The notes under the pieces are model-generated. The model was given only the letters and a program-made list of their open reading frames with translations. It had not been told where the DNA came from and did no database searches. Below, piece by piece: positions 1-13,400 of a DNA stretch of 64,000 bases. The stretch is from Typhlomys cinereus. Taxonomy: Eukaryota; Chordata; Mammalia; Rodentia; Platacanthomyidae. Within the stretch, counting starts at the first letter, position 1. Each line of letters opens with the position of its first letter. Location of the stretch: positions 1,083,602-1,147,601 of the forward strand of contig JALPQD010000514.1 of assembly GCA_023101885.1 (NCBI GenBank), given 5' to 3'. The translations under genes were made by a program, and so were the position numbers.

Positions 1-528
1 AAATTATCTCATACCACAGCAGAGTCTAAACCTTTATTTATTATCTTCTTAAATAAAGTGTTCCTCATGTTAGCATAAACATTGTTGTTTTCAATTGAAT
101 CACTATTTGTAAAGCAGCAAATCAACTCTGAACATATCATAAAATTCCTAAGCTCTGAAATTTAGTTGGAACCCCTCACTAACCTTATAATGTTATAATG
201 TTTATATATAACCTTATATGTTTATAATGACATATAAACATAATAGATCAAAATGTTTATTAAAATGTGTGTGTGCATGTGTATGTGTGTGTGAGACAGT
301 GTATTTTATGGCAATCAGGACCACAGGACAACTTTCAAGACTTGACTTTCTCTTTCCACCTTGTGGGTTCTGGGGATCAAATTCAGGTTGTCAGACTTGG
401 GGGCAAGTACCTGTTGAACCATCTAGCGAACCTCTTACCTCGCATTTTTGATTCATGACTTTAATTCTGAGTTTAATTTCACTGTCTTTTCTGAAGTTTT
501 GTGTCTGTCTTTCCTTCTTGCTGCCTAG
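1..528 (+). other. MRC1 intron 4 (3' part)
   Basis: AT-rich intron with one antisense SINE (262-445). Nothing else seen. Confidence 0.85.
262..445 (-). repeat. B2/B3-like SINE, antisense (intron 4)
   Basis: GT-rich start, then 'gtgggttctggggatcaaat', 'tcaggttgtcagacttgggg' and 'gttgaaccatctagcgaacc', which is a tRNA-derived SINE head read backwards. Confidence 0.6.
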
Positions 529-642
529 GATTAACCAATTCCTTGACCTCAGGACTCTGGATTGGACTTAACAGTCTGAGCTTCTACAGCGGTTGGCAGT
601 GGAGTAGTGGCAGTCCCTTCCGATATCTGAACTGGCTACCAG
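529..642 (+). CDS. MRC1: MRC1 exon 5: CTLD1, middle part
   Basis: Acceptor ctgcctag, donor g|gtaagg. The first two bases complete a split glycine codon. The 114 bases encode the CTLD1 core with the WIGL motif (LWIGLNSL) and FRYLNWLPG, which lines up with mouse and human MRC1 CTLD1. The exon ends in phase 1 and joins exon 6 to make the Gly of LPGSPS. CTLD1 has no EPN sugar-binding motif and is not considered a main sugar binder in this family. Confidence 0.95.
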
Positions 643-1426
643 GTAAGGTTAAGCCTGCTTGTGGTTGACTTAGTCTGAATCTAATTCATCTGGATACCAT
701 GAAGACCTTCAGCATCTCCCATGTAGATCTCAAAGAGACTTCATGGAAAGCAGCCTGTTTCTCACTTTGTTTTGAGGACTACCAGCTAGACATGAATATT
801 CAAAATCTGCAAGGTTATGTAGAACCAGTTTCTGGGGTAAGGACCTGTCCACCAGGATAATCATACAAATTGATACAGGTCTGAGTTTGAAGTCTGCATC
901 CTCCAAATAACTTTGATTCATTAAAGTATTGTAGTCAAAGCACACTTTATAGCCATTTGTAAGCATGATTTATTGGTGCTGATAACAGAATAATTACTAT
1001 ATACTTGATGTTACATCAACTTCCTCATTGCTCTTGAAAGGATTATCCAATAACGGTTCACAAAGTCTCACAAAATGCTTTCAACTCTTTGTATGTCTTG
1101 TCTATGAATTTCCTGTCCTATGTAAATCTTTTAAGCATTCCATTTAAAAATGTTTACATATGATATTTATGCTTATTTCTGTATGTAATGTATGATGCTA
1201 CTTGTAAGTCAATGTTCTTACATATGTTCAGTGGTACCTACTAAAGATTTGAACCTAGATCCTTGAGTTATGTCTTCAGTTCTCTATGTATTTTTTATAT
1301 TGAAAGAGTCTCTCACTAGATTGTACAGAATGGCTTAGGTGGACCTTGAACTTGTAATTCTCTTGCCATGGCCCCTCGAATACCTGATATTACATTCTAT
1401 GCCACCAGACCTGACTGTATATCATA

Positions 1427-1460
<34 letters not shown>

Positions 1461-4400
1461 CACACACACATATACATCTATCAATATTAACATATACATA
1501 TGAATTTAATATTTGAATTGGTGAGATTTTCCTTATTTTGAGTCATGAGCTATTTACAATACCATGATGATCTTGTTTGTAGTAAAGCTATTTTGTACCC
1601 TTTATAATCTAATAAGGTGGAAATAAATATTTATCTTAGCCACAGATAATAATATTCTAAGATAGCGTAAAAATTTATTAGCACATTTCTTGACAATGTG
1701 CAATTTGATTGTGAAAAGAATACAGTTGGGAGAAACATCCTGCAATAGCTTTCTAATTTTCTGGAAGATGAAAAATAAAGTGAATGAATTATTTCCATGT
1801 TTAACATACAAGGAACAGAACATTAGAAAGGAGTCTAATTATTAATTGGAAGTTGTACATGAGAACAACTACTTGGAGAAAGCAAAAAATCATGACAAAA
1901 GTTTTCATCTCTTTGTTAATAGCAAGTGTTGTTTGCAGCTGCTGGAGGGATTAAATTAGTTGCTCCCAGCTGTTGCAACCCTAACCCAGTCCTGGCTTAT
2001 CAGAAAAGAGCATAGTTAATGCTCACTAATGTCTGCCATTGGCACCGGAAAGAGAGGGAGAGAATACTGGTCATGTCTTTATTTACCAAGCAGTAGCCAC
2101 AGGGAATACTTAGTGTTCTTTGAGATGCTGGGATTTCTGGACATTCTCTCCCTCTCTCTCTCCTTCCATTCATCCTCCTCATTCTCCCCCCTCTTTTTTT
2201 TAAAGCATGGTTTCACTCTGTAAGCCCAGTGAAAGACGTGATCAAACAATGGCTCCGTGCCCTGCCCCCTGGAGTGTTTGCTGGGGTTACAGGGGTGCAC
2301 CAAGACTTCAGGCTCAGACTTCTTTTGTAAAGCCACCAAGTGCTGTTTTTGATTTTTGACTTGCAAAGAACATTTCGAAAAGAAAAACTTGGATAAAATG
2401 TATTTTAAAAAGTGCATAAATAAGAGAGGCTTTTAGAGATTGTATGTTTCATGATTTTACTGGATCAGGCTATAGGGATTGCGAGGAAAAGCTTAGCAGT
2501 ATAACATTTGCTTGGCATATACATGCCTCTTTAACCCCCAGACCTGATATATATATATGGCAATTGCTTGACTTTTCCTTTGGGTGCTGGGGATCATGAA
2601 TGACTGCTGTACTCCTGAGTTACAGTCCCAGCTCTTGATTTAAATATTGAAATGATAATCAGCATGCTTTCCTCTGATGCATAGCAAGCCGATATTCCTG
2701 CAGGTGGCAAAAGATTCTTTTCTCTTCTAAGTGAAGACATCATCTGTCTACCAGTGGGGCTCAAATAAATCATTGGGCAATGCTAATTGCTTATTAGGAG
2801 ATGGGTTTATTCATTTCACCCATGACTAATATATTGTATACCATCAAGCAGTCACTTTATTCATTATTCAGTTTGATGGCAAGGGTTTGAATATTTGGCT
2901 CCTTGTAATATAAGAGTTCAGTGAGATGTGTTTAAGAGTTATGAAGTAAACTAATAATAGGAAAATTTTTCTTTTATTAAACCAACTCCCTGAGGAGTGA
3001 GTACAAGATTCAGTTACCTTCTTAAATAATATGAGAGTTTCTTGAAATTAAGATTACAAACTTTGAATAATACTTTAAACTATATTACTTTAGTGTTTCT
3101 ATACAACACTCACTAAGTAATATCTTTTAAAATACTTTTCCATTCCAAGTAAGTATTTTTTTATGCACAGAATAATCAAGTAGAAATTCTATGTTTAATA
3201 GCTATTAAAATATTAAGGTCACTAATTGATATCTTAAGATTGATAGTGTTGTTGCATTGGTAAATAAATACATGGCATAGTTTCTTAATGAGTGCATTAA
3301 ATAAAGAACCAGTAGCTAGGAAATGGATTAGTATTTCTTGCAAGTTTCTTTCTAGTACTGACAAAACATATGTTTATTTAGATATCCTGCTACATTGGCC
3401 AGCATATTTTAAAAGTGTATTTTTATTAACAGTTGTTTTCTTCATGTTGTATTTATGTAACTTTTGAATTTTTTCTGATCACCTGTGGCAGGTGATATGT
3501 TTTTCTTCTTACAGAAAGGGTGAAGTTCAGGTAGATGCTGAATATTTGTCAGAAGTCACAAAACAAGAGCTTTGCAATGGGAACAAGGGATTTTATTCGG
3601 GCTTATAATTGTCTAGTTATAGCTGTTAGTTCAAGTTGGCAGGCAAGTTCATCCCAACACCAGGAACTGAGGAAACTGGCCACACCATGTCCATTGCTGA
3701 GAGAGGGGCAAACCTCACTTGCTAAACAATTTGTGTGCCTAAGCGTGCTGAAGTATGCTATCTCACTGAACCAACTAAAGAAGTACTGTTAGTGGGTTCA
3801 TGTGCATGGAATTCACTGGCCTTCCTAACTCTATCCACCATCTTATCCACATACCCAGGGAATAGTTCCTCACACCAAGTACTGGGTCTTTCCCACCAAT
3901 TAGACAATCTCCTGCAGCTTGCTTAGGGCTTGCTTAACTCAGTTCTTCAGCGATGTGCCCAAAGCACAGCCTACAATTGTGAAGTTGACACCTGTATCAA
4001 ACTATCACCGTCCTTCATTCTGATCCTGAAACTCCTTCCTGTGCGCTGCGCAAAATGTCCCTCTACTTGCCACATGCTCTGGAGGAGGCCACTCCTGGTT
4101 GAGAACTGTCCCTCTGAACTGGATTAGCTTCTGGTCTCTTCTTGTGGTTTAGTTACACTAACTGAACCATTCTCAGTTTGGAAAATTGACAGAACAAGAG
4201 TTATTAAGAGAAGGCACTAGCCCATTTCCAGAGTTTGGGTGTGGGACAAAGTGACTTTTTTTGGAGCACCAGGCTTAAAAAGGATCCAACAGAGCAACAG
4301 CAAGCCTGAGAAACACTGGGCATGGATGAGGCATCCCATGGGCAGGGTAACTGCATCCATAAGAAACGGACTGGGGGCTCAGCCCTGGAAGATACTCCTG

Positions 4401-6676
4401 AAAGGGCCAAATTGAGAATCTCAGATCTGGCCTGCTTGGTTCCAGATCTCTCTTCTCTTGTCTGTCTCTCCCATTACCCTTCCTTCTGTCTCCTCCCTCT
4501 AGTTAGGAAAGACTTCTGGTTCAGAAATCATCTAGCTCATTTAGTTTTTCTTTTGTTTGACAGCTGTGGATTGTTAATCTGGCAGCGTGCCACAATATAC
4601 CTTCTTTTGATGCAGGCTTGTTCTGTGACCCATGATGGTATTTTTATTCAATTTTTACTTTTTCCATTTTCATGTATATTTAAGTGAGGTGTGCACACAC
4701 TTGTGGAGATGGGTCGTTGGTATACTAATTATCCTTGATTGCTCTTCCACTTTATTTCTTGAGTCCGAGTCTCTAATCAAACCAAGCGGTTGCCAAGAGG
4801 ATTAATCTGGCTAACCAGCTTGCTCATGGAATCCCCAACCTCTACTTACAGAGGCTAGATTTACAGGTGGGGCGCCACACTCACCTGGAATTTGTGCAGG
4901 ATCTTGGGATCCAAATTCTTGTCTTTTTGCTTGTCTTTTTCAAAGTAGTGCATTTATATAATCAATCAACATTTCAGGCATTCGAATAAGCCAACAACAA
5001 GGAACCGAATAGATGTCCATCATGTCTTTTGCTCTGCACTCAGTAAATATTTATTCATGAATGTGTAGCTAAAGACAGGGTGGGGATCCATTAGACCCCC
5101 AAGGATGAAGATGTAAGAGGTGTGTGTGTATGTGGAGGTGTCTGTACTTAGAACACCTTTCATAGTCCCACCCTAACTTTTGCATTTTCTTGAAGGAAGC
5201 CCATCAACAGAGCCAGGAAAGAACTGCGTGTCATTGAATCCTGGAAAGAATGCTAAGTGGGAAAGCCTAGAGTGTGATCAGAAACTTGGATATATCTGCA
5301 AAAAAGGCAATAATACTTTGAGCCCTTTCATTATCCCCTCAGGTAAGTCAATCTATTTAATTTGAGTTGTATGAAACATTGATATCAGAAATATTAATAC
5401 TTTGAATGCTTTTTATTATCCCCTCAGATAGATGCATTTATCTATTTGATTTGAGTTGTGGAATATTAATATTAGAAGGCAAAGGGAAAATTATATTTCA
5501 ATTGTAAGTGTGAGGAATGGTTCTCAAACTTTAGTTAATAGTTCAGTGGGTGAGTATTGTAATAGTACTTCAGGGCATATCCTGAAGATACTCTTGACTT
5601 TGGCTAGTACTATTGGTTGCTAACCTTTCTTGCGTGTGAAGAAGTGCCTGAGTAGCACACCAAGCTTTTGATCTGAACAAGAATTTTACCTCCCCTGTGA
5701 AATCAGTATTATTTTTCACATGCAATAGCAGATAAGGACATTCAGAGTCTATATACCTCTTGCACATATGGCTCAACTGGAATAACAAGTATGAAATACA
5801 TATCTGAGGGACACATGAATTTATGTCCACACAGACAAAACTGGCCCCAGTACTGTTGGGTGAGGAATCTCTCACTGAAATCTTTACTCAGCAGAATAAA
5901 TCATTCCAAAAGAAGAAGTCACTGGATGCTATATAGGGACTAGGCTCCAGGACAAATGCTCAATGTTGCACACCATTGTAATTCTAGGGAAGAGTTAAAC
6001 TGCAAAGGCAGCAATGGACTCTTCCTCTAAGTGTGAAAGGCACTCTTCCTGTCTTGTTACTGGCTCTTCTGGATGGATAATGAATGCTTTCACTGGTTTT
6101 TATTTATTTACTTTTTCTTCATGAGAGATCTGAGGGTGCACTTCTCTCTCCCTCTCTTTTTCCCCTCAACTCTTAGAAGAAGTTTCATTTGTTTTTAATT
6201 TTTACTGATACAGCAAAAAATAAAAAAGGTGTGAAAATGATAAACTATAAAATCTTCCTCTCCTCTTGTTCCTACTTCCATCTCTTAATGCTTCTCCCTG
6301 GAGAACTGCCGTGTGCAAGTCCCTCCCTGGTTATGTTGTGAGCATATAAATCAATTCATTTATAAATACATTTTCTGTTTTATGTAAACAAAATCATACT
6401 TTCTGAATAGTTTTTACCCTAAGTTTTTATTTAGCTAAGCAACAGTTTTGTTCACCATTCCACTTAGAAACTTTTAAAAATTTTTCTGAATATCAGGCAT
6501 TGCATGGAGAGACTAGTATCTTGTTCATAGATTTTATTTACTTCTTTTGTGTTTGTGCTTGTAGAGACTAGAAAACAAAATTCTTCTTTCCTTCCTTCCT
6601 TCCTTTTTATTTTTTCTCTCTTTTCCCTTTCTTCCTCTCCCTTTCCTTTACCTTCCTCTATCTTTCCCTCTCTGAA

Positions 6677-6715
<39 letters not shown>

Positions 6716-9700
6716 TTCTCTGTCCTTCTCACCAGTGTTTCTTACTGGACAGGGATTTGCCAGATAGGTTAGCCTGTCCATCCAGTGAGTCCCTGTGACC
6801 TTTCTTTTCTACCTCCCCAACACTGGGATTATATGCACATTACTTTTTTTTAGCATGAAAGTGCAATATATACATATTATTTAAATACTTTTATTTTTCT
6901 AGTTTTACAAGTGTATTGAGTACGTATCCCTGTTTTCCTCCCTCTGCTTTTTAAATTTTTATTTTATTTTATTTAACATGGTTTCTAAGTGCCAAATTCA
7001 TGTGTCTGTGCTGGAAAGGAAACCCTTTGTCTGCTGAGCTCTCTGCAGCTCCAATGATGAATTTACTACTCATCTTTTCTATGAATTCATGAAACTGCAC
7101 ACATGTGCTCCTGCAAGCTTGATAATTCCTAGAGTAGAGTTACTGGATCTACTAGGGTAGAGTAAGTGTGTTTACTGTTTTAGCAGCTGTAGATGGTGTC
7201 TCTGACGGATGTGAATGAGTGCTCTGTCTCAGGGGCTCAGGTATACTTTATGGACCCCCTAGAGTGACTGTGGAGCACCCCTCATGAGGGAGACTCACCC
7301 TCCATCATTTTTGCAGCCTGTCTCCTCTCTCCTTTACAATTAGAAGGATGAATAGTTCTTTCTCATACAACTCATACAACTCTCCTTCAGAGACTTGTAA
7401 TATCCATTTGGGGAAGAAAGAAAGGTTGTTGTATAGTCTGGAATAGCAAGCAGAATTCTATAACTTGGCCCTATTGCTCAATCCTCTAGTTCTAAGTTCC
7501 TCACTTATAAAATCTAAGTATTAATGACTTCTTCCTAAGAAATATTGTTCAGATTGTCAAGCACACAACAAATCCCCAATTCTCTACAATTCCTCCCTGC
7601 TTTGCTTGCTCAGCGTCACTTGGCTTAAGTTCATTATTCTACTGTGTTCAAAAACTCTCACAAGTAGAGATCAAGCCTTGCATGACTAAAGACCCTTTTG
7701 GACAAGATCAGCCCCGTGCCCCGAGTCCTTGCCACACTACCTTTCTGATTCACAGTTCTTAGGTCTCTAGAGCTTTTAGATAGTGCGGCTTTGCTGCCAT
7801 TTGGTCTTAAGCAAGTGCAATGCATCTTGCATGAACTGAGTTGTGCTGCAAATGTAACATACATTTTTGAGTTCTAATACTTAGCATAAAAATGGAAAAT
7901 AGCTCAACATAGGTGATTTTACATTGAAATAAAAGTATTTTAGATAATTTTCACTATTAAAATTTACTTGTTTCACTTTACTCATATTTGCTATGGATGT
8001 TAGTACATCTTGAATCATGCCTGTGACCCCATTTAGGCCACATCATGGACACTACTGGTCCTCTTGTTGAATAAGGCTTTTTTGTTTTTTGTGGTGGTGC
8101 TAGGGGTCTCCCTTCCTCTCACATGGGTTGCTTAGTTTGAATTGTGAAAACTTTTTGTTGTTTGTTTTTTTTCTCTCCGTGTTGGGGATTGAACCTTATG
8201 CATGACTGACATGGACTGTAGCATTAAGCTTTAACTCTACAGGCCATTTTAAAGCATTTTAAAGGATCATCTGTTTAGTTTTCAAACCCTTGACGGACAT
8301 TATTTTTAGCTTTCTAGACAGCAAAGTTAGAATTTCCCACCAGAGGGCCCCAGAGCTGTACTAACAATTCTTTTTTTGCTTTCTGGCAACCGTTGTAAGT
8401 ATGCAGAATTGAAATTCCAAGCCAAGGGAATAGACTGTCTTAAATGTTTATTTTTCCTCTATGATAGTAGAGTGATGGAGCACTGTGATTGAGAGCACTA
8501 AGATCTTATGTGACTGCTGCATCAAAGGTACCTCAGGTAGTCTCATGGTAACCAGAAGACAACAGAGCTGAGTATGAGATCATTCACCTGAAATCCCAAG
8601 GATGCTGAATATGGGCTTATGCACTTGAAATCTCAGGAATGCTAAGGCAGGAGAATCACAAGCTGAAGGCTAGTGCTGGATACAGAGTGAGAACCTGTCT
8701 CAAACCTTCCAAATAAAAGGACAACAACAACAACAACAAAAAGACCAAATATCACACATTTCCTGGAGAGGAACATTAACTATCAAACTTAAATGAAAAA
8801 TGATCCTCACTTGATCATTTAGTCTTTCTCTAAGCAAGGGAGGTTGCTAGGTTGTGGTTTAAAATGATACCCATAGGGTTGGAGAGATGGCTCAGAGGTT
8901 AAGATTCTGCTGCACAAGCAGAGGGTACTGAGTTCCAATCCCAGGTCTCACATTAAAAAATAATAATGCCAGGCAGAAATGTCAGTGGCCTGCACTTTCC
9001 AGCCCTGATGGGTGGAAATCCCAGGGCAAAGCATAAGGGGGATAGAAGTAATCCAGGATGATTCCCAAAGTTACCCTCGGTCTTCCACAGGGGACACCAT
9101 ACACATGCATGCGCAAAATTAAAAACAACAAAAAAAGAATGCCAGGCAGAAATGGTGTCTTCAGCCTGCATTTCCAGACCTGGAAGGTGGAGCTTGGAAC
9201 TCTCCAAAGCAAAGCAAAGAGGAGGTAGCAGAATTGGGAGTGTGTGTGTGTGTGTGGGGGATTCCCAAAGTCACCCTTGAACCTCCACAGGCACATACAG
9301 TGCCCTCTAATATACATACAGTGCCCTCTAACACACACACACACACACACACCCCAAATATCTGTAAAACAGCAAAAGGAAGCTGTGATGTACCAACAAC
9401 AGCTTCAGTTTTCTTTCCTGACAAGCAGTCTCTGTGCACTTGCCCTGTGCTAGCCTTGAAGGCACACAGGGATGGAGGAGGTGTCTGAGTCCTGAAGTCA
9501 CCTCTACTGCCTGCCACAGCCCACACCTTTTAGTTTTGCAGACTGTAATCAAGGTCATGAAGTCCCACCATCTGTCACGACTGATCTGAACCATAGTTCT
9601 GAGGGTGGTCAGTCATTTGCAAGTGTGTCTTCTCTGTTTTTTCCTAGTTTGCAATACAGTAAGGATGGGCTTTGGTATTAGTTTTAGTGTCATTGCTGTG

Positions 9701-10405
9701 ACCTTTTTAAAAGTATGTGGTTACTTTGGTTTTTGAGTTGTGACTTTTTTGAAATCATAAAAACTGTGGCCAATTCAGATTTTTGCCTGACAGACTTCTG
9801 AACTTAGCTGTTGTCCTGACCACAATTACCAAATCACCCTTTGGGTAAGAGTGGGTCAGTTCAGAGCCATGGGGGCAGGAAGGAGGTGGGGGATGGGGAG
9901 CTTAGGATACTGTGCTTGTGGAGGTTCACCGTGGCTCCACCCACTGCACTCTCTCCCATACTTGCAGTCACCAGTGTTGGCCCATGAACAACTAGCTCCC
10001 CAAATGTCCTTGTAAAAAAGGTACATCACCATCTCTTAGAAGATAGATTATCTATCTATACTTTCAACCTCCAGACATTTAACTAGTGAACTGGAGATGT
10101 GCGAATGTGCTATGAGTGTGTGTTTAAAAGGGCACCTGAGTGTGTATGCCTGTGAAGTTCCAGGGGTGACACTGAAAATCATCCGGGATTGGTCAGCTCC
10201 TTATTGCTGTGCTCTGGAGTGTCCCAGACTCTGTCTTCCAGAGCTGGACGTGCAGGCTGCTGCCATTTCTATGGGACATTTTTAACATGAGATCTGGGCA
10301 TCCAAACTCAAGTCCTTTTGCTTTTGAAGCAAAGGCTTTTACTGCTGAACCATCTCCTCAGAACACAGGTTTGATATTTTAAAAAATAGATTTCTCATTT
10401 GATAT

Positions 10406-10444
<39 letters not shown>

Positions 10445-13400
10445 TTTTAGTGCTGGGGATTGAACCTAGGGACTCATCTATGTAAATGAGCAATAAGATA
10501 GCCATTTTACCACCCTTCGACTTCATTTTAAAACGTCATTTTGAATACCCTTTCACTTTAGTAAAATAGGAAATATTCTCCCTAGTCTATCTTTGGTGAA
10601 TGTGTATGCCAACAAAATGAAGAATTTTTTTTTTGCCATCTCTAATTACGAGGACTTTGCCTATAAGATGATGGGAAATGGTATGATAAATTCCGATGCT
10701 TTCCAACGCTTTCCCAATCTTTTGTTTCTCCTTCTAGAAAGTGATGTGCCCATTAGCTGTCCCAGTCAGTGGTGGCCGTATGCAGGCCACTGCTATAGGC
10801 TCTACAAAGAAGAGAAAAAGATCCAGAGCCACGCCTTGCAGGCCTGTCGAAAGGAAGGCGGGGACCTAGTGAGCATCCACAGTGTGGAGGAATTTGACTT
10901 CATCATCTCCCAGCTGGGATATGGTAAGAGTTGCACCAATCAACCTGCCTCTTGCTCTTCCTTCTTCTGGAAAATATACTTATAAACATGAAGTTGAATT
11001 AATTTTAATTAATAAGTGAACACTATGAATTTAATAAATGGTAAGCATGCCAATAAGGTTAAAAATCCTATAGTAATATACATGATTTTTTTCACTAAGA
11101 GATTTAAACTTATTTTCCTTATTTCTTATATGCTTGCAATTTTTTTTGCAAATTTTTTGCATGCCTGTGTGCAGTACAGATGTGTGTAGAAGAGGGTACT
11201 TGAGTGTGTGTGTCTGTGGAGGCCTAAGGGTGACGTCAGGAATTGTTCTACCTCCTCTTTGCTTTGCTCTGAGGTTTCCAAGCCTCTGCCTTCCAGTACT
11301 GGAATTGTGGACTGCTGCCATTTCCACCTGGTACTTTTTATGTGGGCTCTGGGACCCAAACTTGGGCCCTCTAGTTTATCAGGCAAAGGTTGACATAGCC
11401 ATCTCTCTAGTCCAATATTTTTGACCCACATATTTAGATTCAGAGATGTCTGTACTTAACTTGTCAACAATGTGTTAAGTATTTTAGAGTTATGTTCACG
11501 TACATTCTTTTCTTTTGTAAAGCCAGTTCTGTAGCTTACATGTAACATCTCTTACTTATCCATATTGCACTTTGGACTTTTTTCATTAGTCCATTAATTA
11601 ATTATTCTGGTGTGTGTGTGTGTGTTTTATGATGTCTTCTGTGTGTGTTATAGATGCTTGTTGGTGTAGGTATGTGCACTGTGTATGTGATTGTGTGTGT
11701 GTATGTCAGAGTATGTCCATATTAGGTTTCTTTCCTCTATTGCTTCCCACATTTATGTTCTGAGACAAAGGTCTATCATTGAATATAGCGCTCCTCATTG
11801 ATTCAGTGAGGCTAGCTGGCAGATGAGCTTTAGAGATCTTTTACTTTTCCCTACCCCACTCACCTGCACACATACCTTGGGCTGGATTTACAGATATGCA
11901 CCACTGTGCTCTGCCTTTTACATGGCTTTTGAAGATCAGAACTCCAGTCATTTTGCTTGTACAGCAAACTCTTTAACCATTCAGAAATCTCCCCTGCCCC
12001 AGATTTCCTTTTTTTTTTTTTTAAATGAATCTAACTAATAATGTTGGGTGTTAAACCATGGGAAGAATGGATCATAATAAAAGATGCGATGTGAGATCTT
12101 TTAAAGAAGAGTATGTGTCGATTTAGCTAAACGAGTTGAGAACACCCATTGGGAAGCTAAGCGGCTGCAAAGCGGAAGGCTGATGACTCCATCATTTTGG
12201 TCTCCCACAGATGGGCTGCTGAGTAGGGGCATCTGGGCTTCACTTCCACCCAGAAAAACAAGAGGAAATGGATGGTGCTGGTGGAAGAGCCCACTTCCTG
12301 ACATGTGGCCTGAAAACTGACTAGGGTGCAAGAGAAGAAACAAAGAGAAAAGCAATTAATAAATGCAAAGGCAGGGGAAGAGTCCTAGCAGAAAAAGATG
12401 TGAAAGGCTTGCTTGCACACACTACTATGCTTAGCACCTGAGTTCAGTTCACCTCCATGTTCTTGGCTGCATGTGGTCTTTCTGCCCTGTTGGGGAAATG
12501 GCTTGTTGTTCAAAGCCAAGGATTGGACTCAAATTCCCAGAATCCACTGGGTTACTGTGGTCTGCACTTACAATTCCAGTGGCGTGAAGGCAAAGACAGG
12601 TGGATCCCTAGAGCTCACTGGGCAGCCAGCCTCGCGTATTTGAAATTTTTTTAAAAGCAATGGCACCCACAATGGTACTATGGCCTCTGCACATATGTGT
12701 ACATCTGTACACACACGCAAAGGAAATGAGAAAAATTCTTAATGACTCTGTACTGAACTTTTCTGAGAAAGCCAGGCTAAATGATGCTAGTTTAACAACA
12801 GTGGGTTTATCTGAATAAAAACCACTCAAGTTTACGGCAACTAAATAGTAATTTTGCAAATGAATCAGTTTTGGAAGTAGGATAGTAAAGATGCTAAAGA
12901 CTGTAATGTAAATCCAACTCTGTAACATTTCTAGAAAATCCAACTTTCTTTTTTTCAATTTATTTACTTTTTAGTGTTACAAACATATTGAGTACTGATC
13001 CCTGTTTAACTCCTTCCTCTCTCCCTCCCATTCCATTTATCAATACATCTCACTCTCACCCTCCTAAAATCCAAGTTTCTGTAACAGGAAGTAGCAATAG
13101 CAGAACCATGCATTATGTGCATTGTAATTATTTGGGGAAGCCAGATGCTAAAGCTTCTTTAAGTCAGTTTGATAATAAGTGCACAAAATAGGCCTCCATT
13201 TAAAAAAAAGTTTTATAATACCCTGAATGCACTTGATTTCCTCTTTGAAAAGAATTATGGCAGGGGAGATGATTCAGTGGGTAAAGTATTTGCTGCACAA
13301 GTGTGAGGATCAGTGTTTGGATCCCTAGAACCCACATCAAAACAAAGTGGGTGTGGTGGGCCAGGAAAGACCTGGGATGCCTGCAGCCGGCTAGTTAGAC

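Larger units (their letters stand above)
643..5195 (+). other. MRC1 intron 5
   Basis: 4.55 kb holding B1-like, ID-like, MaLR-like and B2/B3-like repeats (entered separately). The stretches 1475-2190 and 2640-3480 look like plain AT-rich intron. Confidence 0.85.
5343..10737 (+). other. MRC1 intron 6
   Basis: 5.4 kb. It starts with the second copy of the exon 6 donor duplication (to 5477). A CT-rich run at 6585-6720 and SINE debris at 6725-6850 follow, then an antisense ID-like piece at 8178-8250, a sense SINE-like piece at 8585-8745 with (CAA)n, and the SINE cluster at 8877-10525. A CTCF-like 13/14 match (CCACCAGAGGGCCC) is at 8337-8350 on the + strand. 7100-8100 holds nothing recognised. Confidence 0.85.

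Noticed and set aside
8877..8950. tRNA-like sequences with A and B boxes (also at 16.95, 32.6 and 58.1 kb)
   Set aside because: These are tRNA-derived heads of SINEs with diverged boxes and no cloverleaf; not tRNA genes.
8982..9594. Several 84-122 codon ORFs around 9 kb on both strands
   Set aside because: They lie in the SINE dimer and its GT/CA repeats (Cys-Val and His-Thr runs).
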